Below are positions 60,965-64,000 of a stretch of DNA of 64,000 bases, one piece after another. The stretch is from positions 28,565,374-28,629,373 of the forward strand of contig NC_133121.1 of the NCBI RefSeq assembly GCF_033568475.1, given 5' to 3'. The translations under genes and the position numbers were made by a program. The notes below the pieces were generated by a model that had not been told where the DNA came from, ran no database searches, and was given only the letters and a program-made list of their open reading frames with translations. Numbering within the stretch: position 1 is the stretch's first letter; every line of letters begins with the position of its first letter. This DNA comes from Henckelia pumila (lineage: Eukaryota > Streptophyta > Magnoliopsida > Lamiales > Gesneriaceae).

Positions 60965-61480
60965 ATCGATCTATAAATAGGGGAACCGAGATTCATTTTC
61001 AAGCGCACCAAACTCCTTTCTTCTCTCGATTCCTTAGCCTTCTAACTCAGATCTAGGAAATTCTAGACGTCCTATGGGGAATCCGGAAGTGGCATAGCGA
61101 TACAGGCATCGTAGCGGAGCTGTGACCTAGTTTTGAGGCAAGCAACAACAAAGGACTGACGACGGACGCAGGTATAGCTTTGACTTCCTAAAAATATTTA
61201 GGAGTATAGAATAGCTTAATTAAGGCTTTTAGAGCTTAAATATTGATGCATGGGTATTTACATTGTAGATTCCATAGTGCGGATTTGTAGGCGTGGGATC
61301 TAGACCCGTGGTGCTAGAAATTGCCTGCAGTGTTAGAGGTACGTAAGTACTGACCGAGATAGCCGGCATGATATATATGCTTATATGTTGCATGAGTATG
61401 TGCTATATGTTTTCCATGATTTACTGCTTTGGCACATGCATGCTTTTACACTGGACCGCATCCCGAGAGATGTGAGTCAT

Positions 61481-61633
61481 TGACAGTTTCTATAGGAAGC
61501 TTGTAACTCATCATGGACTCGAGTCAGGTATTGTCAGTTTCCATAGGGAGCTTGTAACTCATCATGGACTCGAGTCAGGTATTGTCAGTTTTCATATGAG
61601 CCTTGCGTCCTGTTTTGGATTCGAGTCAAGCTT
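61481..61633. repeat. 51-bp tandem array, three copies
   Basis: Units at 61481, 61532 and 61583, each with cagttt..ata, a cttgtaactcatcatggact-type block and cgagtca. The third is diverged. It lies downstream of the TATA box, so it would be in the transcribed part of the LTR. Confidence 0.9.
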
Positions 61634-62168
61634 TGGGGAGGCTGTGCCCCTGGTTTTGCTATCACTAGGAGCGTTCACGACGGTGGAGCAGATGCTATAG
61701 TTGATAGGGTGAATATACGAGTACCCCCACGGAGTCGCTCTTTGGCAAGGTACTGTATATTCGGTGGCGCCCTGAGCAGACTATTTTACACAGGATTTTA
61801 AAGTCATTTGCTTGCTGCATATTAGTTTATATATCATTTCTTTCATATTGAGCATTGTCGCTCATGCCCTGTGTTTGGTGTTCTTGGAATACCTTGTGGC
61901 GGGGCAGGTTTGAGGCTAGACGGTTCAGGAGGCTCGTACCCGGAGTGAGGCCGGTGTCGGAGGCAGCGAGAGTTAGCGGTAGGGTTATGACCCCATGAAC
62001 TTTCGATTTGGTTGTATAAGTATTATACAATGTTGTTATCTTCGCTTGTATTCTGCCGATTAGATTTGTTGTATTTTGAATATTCCGCTATTCACGCTTT
62101 TAATATTATTACATGCGCTTTATTAAATCTGATTAGGTAGTGGATCCGGATAGGGTCGCTACATTTAT

Positions 62169-62180
62169 TGGTATCAGAGC
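62169..62180 (+). other. G2 primer binding site (tRNA-iMet)
   Basis: tggtatcagagc, five bases after the LTR end. Confidence 0.9.
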
Positions 62181-62237
62181 GCATTGTAGCTGGGAATTAG
62201 CAAGTGGATTAATACATTATCTGATGTTATTGATCAG

Positions 62238-64000
62238 ATGGAAGAGTACGATGAGAGTCACGGCAGTGGAAGCGGTCATTGGGAGGATCGTCATGACCGT
62301 AGATGGGATCTCCTAGACATCGCGAGGAGCGAAGGAGATTCAGCATGCATCTTTTTCTTCAGATGAGTCCGAAGCCATTGATAGGTGGCGAGACACCGGG
62401 AGTTGCCAAGGACTGGATTGAGCGCTTAAAGAACTTTTTTCAAGAGTATCAGTGTACTGAGGAGCAAAGGATGGAGTCACTGGGTTTTCTACTAGAGGGC
62501 AATGGCGGGAAGTGGTGGAGGACCGTTTCCACACCGATCATAGCAGCCAGAGGAGTTGCTACTTGGGCAGAGTTTCGAGCGGCTTTCGAGAAGTTGTACT
62601 TTCATCCAGCCCTACTGCAGTCGAAGGACACCGAGTTGTTGAGCTTGCGGCAAGGGACGATGACTATTGACGAGTACCAGCAGAAGTTAATCGAGCTTCT
62701 CCCTTATTGTTAACAGTTTGCCGGTAGCACTATGGTGCAGTACACTCTATTCCTTTAGGGTCTTAACCCTGAGATCACCAGATGGTTGCCGTGGGTGGGG
62801 ATCTGACTTATGAGGACTTGGTGAGCCGTTTTCACCAGGCAGAGGACAGCATTCGTAGGAACAGGTCCATGGGTTATTCTTCTAGACCGACTAGATCCTT
62901 GGGGCCGAAAGTCCAGTCTTTCAAGAAACAGGGAGGCACTTCTTCTTCTTCCTCTGGATCCGGAGGTGTGCACCGATTTAGTGGCAAGAAGTGGAACCGT
63001 TGTCAGCAGTGCAGACGGAGACATCCTGTAGGTCAGTGTCCTCAAATGACCAGCGCATGTTTTCAGTGTGGACAGGAGGGACATATGAAGAGGGACTGCC
63101 CTACTCTGATGGGAGCAGCGAGTGGATCCTTAGGCACTCAGGAATCTGTGCAGCACCAGCAGCAGCACTCTCAGCAGCAGCGCCAGCAGTCGCAGCCGTC
63201 GCCGCGACAGACTTCTTCTCGAGGTCATTCTTCCTTACGGCCACGTGTTCAGGGGCAGGTCTTTGCACTTAACAAGGAGCAGGCGGAGGCAGACAGTGAT
63301 CGCATGATTGCAGGTACTTGTAGCTTATGTGGTATTTCTGCTTATGTCTTGATTGACACTGGTGCATCACACTCATTTATTTCGGCATGATTTGCTAAGA
63401 GGCATAGTCTACCCTATATTCCATTAGACATATTGCTAGTTGTTTCGACTCCTATGAGTCAAGAGGTTTTGGCTAAGCGTCTAGTTATGGATTGTATTCT
63501 GGATTTCGAGGGACATCAGCTTAGTGCTAACCTGATGGTTTTAGACATGGAGGATTTCGATTGTATCATTGGTATAGATATTCTGACTACCTATAGAGCG
63601 ATAGTAGATTTCTATCAGAGGTTTGTGCAGTTTCGTCCGGAGGATGGAGATACATGATATTTCTATGGTAAGGGAGCGCGACCCCCGATTCCAGTGGTTT
63701 CTGCTCTGAAAGCCCGGCGTTCTTTAGAGTCTGGCGGGGAAGGCTACCTTATCTATGCCATCGATGCGACCAGACATCCAGGAGATACCAGTGGTCCATG
63801 ATGTGTTTTCAGACAAGATTCCAGGCTTACCAAAAGTGAGGGAGATCGAGTTTGGCATTGAGTTACTGCCAGGGACAACACCAATTTCCAGAACTCTTTA
63901 TCGATTAGCTCCTTCGGAGATGAATGAATTGCAGAAGCAACTTCAAGATCTTCTTGATAAGGGTATATTCGGCCGAGTGTTTTGCCATGGGGAGCCCCAG
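62238..64000 (+). pseudogene. G2 gag-pol, partial and broken
   Basis: The frame opens at the ATG at 62238 and shifts near 62300-62340 into the gag core (MSPKPLIGGETPGVAKDWIE, FEKLYFHPALLQSK) and a TAA at 62711. Gag resumes from about 62780 with two Cys-rich motifs (CQQCRRRHPVGQC and the zinc knuckle CFQCGQEGHMKRDC). The protease follows with an intact DTGASHSFIS (about 63357) and a TGA at 63388. The frame continues to a TGA at 63655 where tryptophan is usual (RFYG/WYFYG context). A frame change lies near 63760 and another near 63962, just as RT begins ([13 protein letters not shown] in shifted frame). The remainder is outside the window. Confidence 0.92.

Larger units (their letters stand above)
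60564..62163 (+). repeat. G2 left LTR
   Basis: 1600 bp, starting TGTAGTGACCCGTATCC and ending GGTCGCTACA. It contains phased palindromes (60890-60964), a TATA box (tataaata, 60972-60979) and a 51-bp tandem repeat (61481-61633). Confidence 0.88.
60564..64000 (+). mobile_element. Ty3/gypsy retrotransposon G2, runs off window
   Basis: LTR 60564-62163, primer site, then gag, protease and the start of RT. The right part lies beyond the window. Gene order and the protease/RT residues are those of del/Tekay-like gypsy elements. Several stops and shifts show a defective copy. Confidence 0.9.

Overview
This window is plant nuclear DNA, almost certainly from a eudicot and probably an asterid, although the asterid call rests only on the general look of the retroelement proteins. 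The evidence is plant ribosomal protein genes, a CIPK-type kinase fragment with plant exon structure, a piece of plant mitochondrial cob, and nested Ty1/copia and Ty3/gypsy elements in AT-rich sequence full of TA microsatellites. Only two intact host coding regions are visible: eL32 (6490-6891) and uL15/RPL27A (24399-24839). Nearly everything else is mobile DNA or its debris.

Layout. At 1-6300 a decayed minus-strand copia LTR is split by a 5.3 kb CACTA-ended DNA element (649-5951) that carries a multi-exon CIPK kinase fragment. At 6438-7106 lies a processed eL32 retrocopy with a poly(A) tract and a target-site duplication. A Tnt1/Tork-like copia element (C1) occupies 8613-13609 and has many stops. 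From 13770 to 23600 there is a jumble: an LTR-like repeat with 20-bp-phased palindromes, MITE-like inverted repeats, microsatellites, the end of another LTR, a 173-bp mitochondrial cob insert, and long non-coding LTR-like sequence. A PIF/Harbinger transposase tail (23589-23821) precedes the uL15 gene.

From 27071 to 52823 the window is one minus-strand LTR retrotransposon (G1) blown up by insertions. G1 has about 3.05 kb LTRs, a tRNA-Met primer site, a polypurine tract and a near-matching 5-bp target duplication, but only about 0.9 kb of internal DNA. That interior encodes no gag, protease, reverse transcriptase or integrase. Its single open frame (about 168 residues, now with two frameshifts) looks like a coiled-coil protein. 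Two sister copia elements sit inside G1. C2 (28666-36432) is in the 3' LTR and has lost most of its own right LTR. C3 (40098-49451) is complete, with an exact CGTTT duplication, and splits the coiled-coil ORF. A 1.7 kb patch of Ty3/gypsy pol also interrupts the G1 3' LTR.

From 52824 to 56754 there is AT-rich DNA without recognisable genes. A truncated G1-family LTR follows (56755-59315), then a truncated gypsy LTR (59316-about 60240). A gypsy element (G2) starts at 60564 with an LTR, primer site and broken gag-pol running off the window. No CRISPR array, tRNA gene or rRNA gene was seen. Best candidates for something new are the pol-less G1 element with its coiled-coil ORF, the CIPK capture by the CACTA-like element, and the 20-bp-phased palindromes upstream of LTR TATA boxes.
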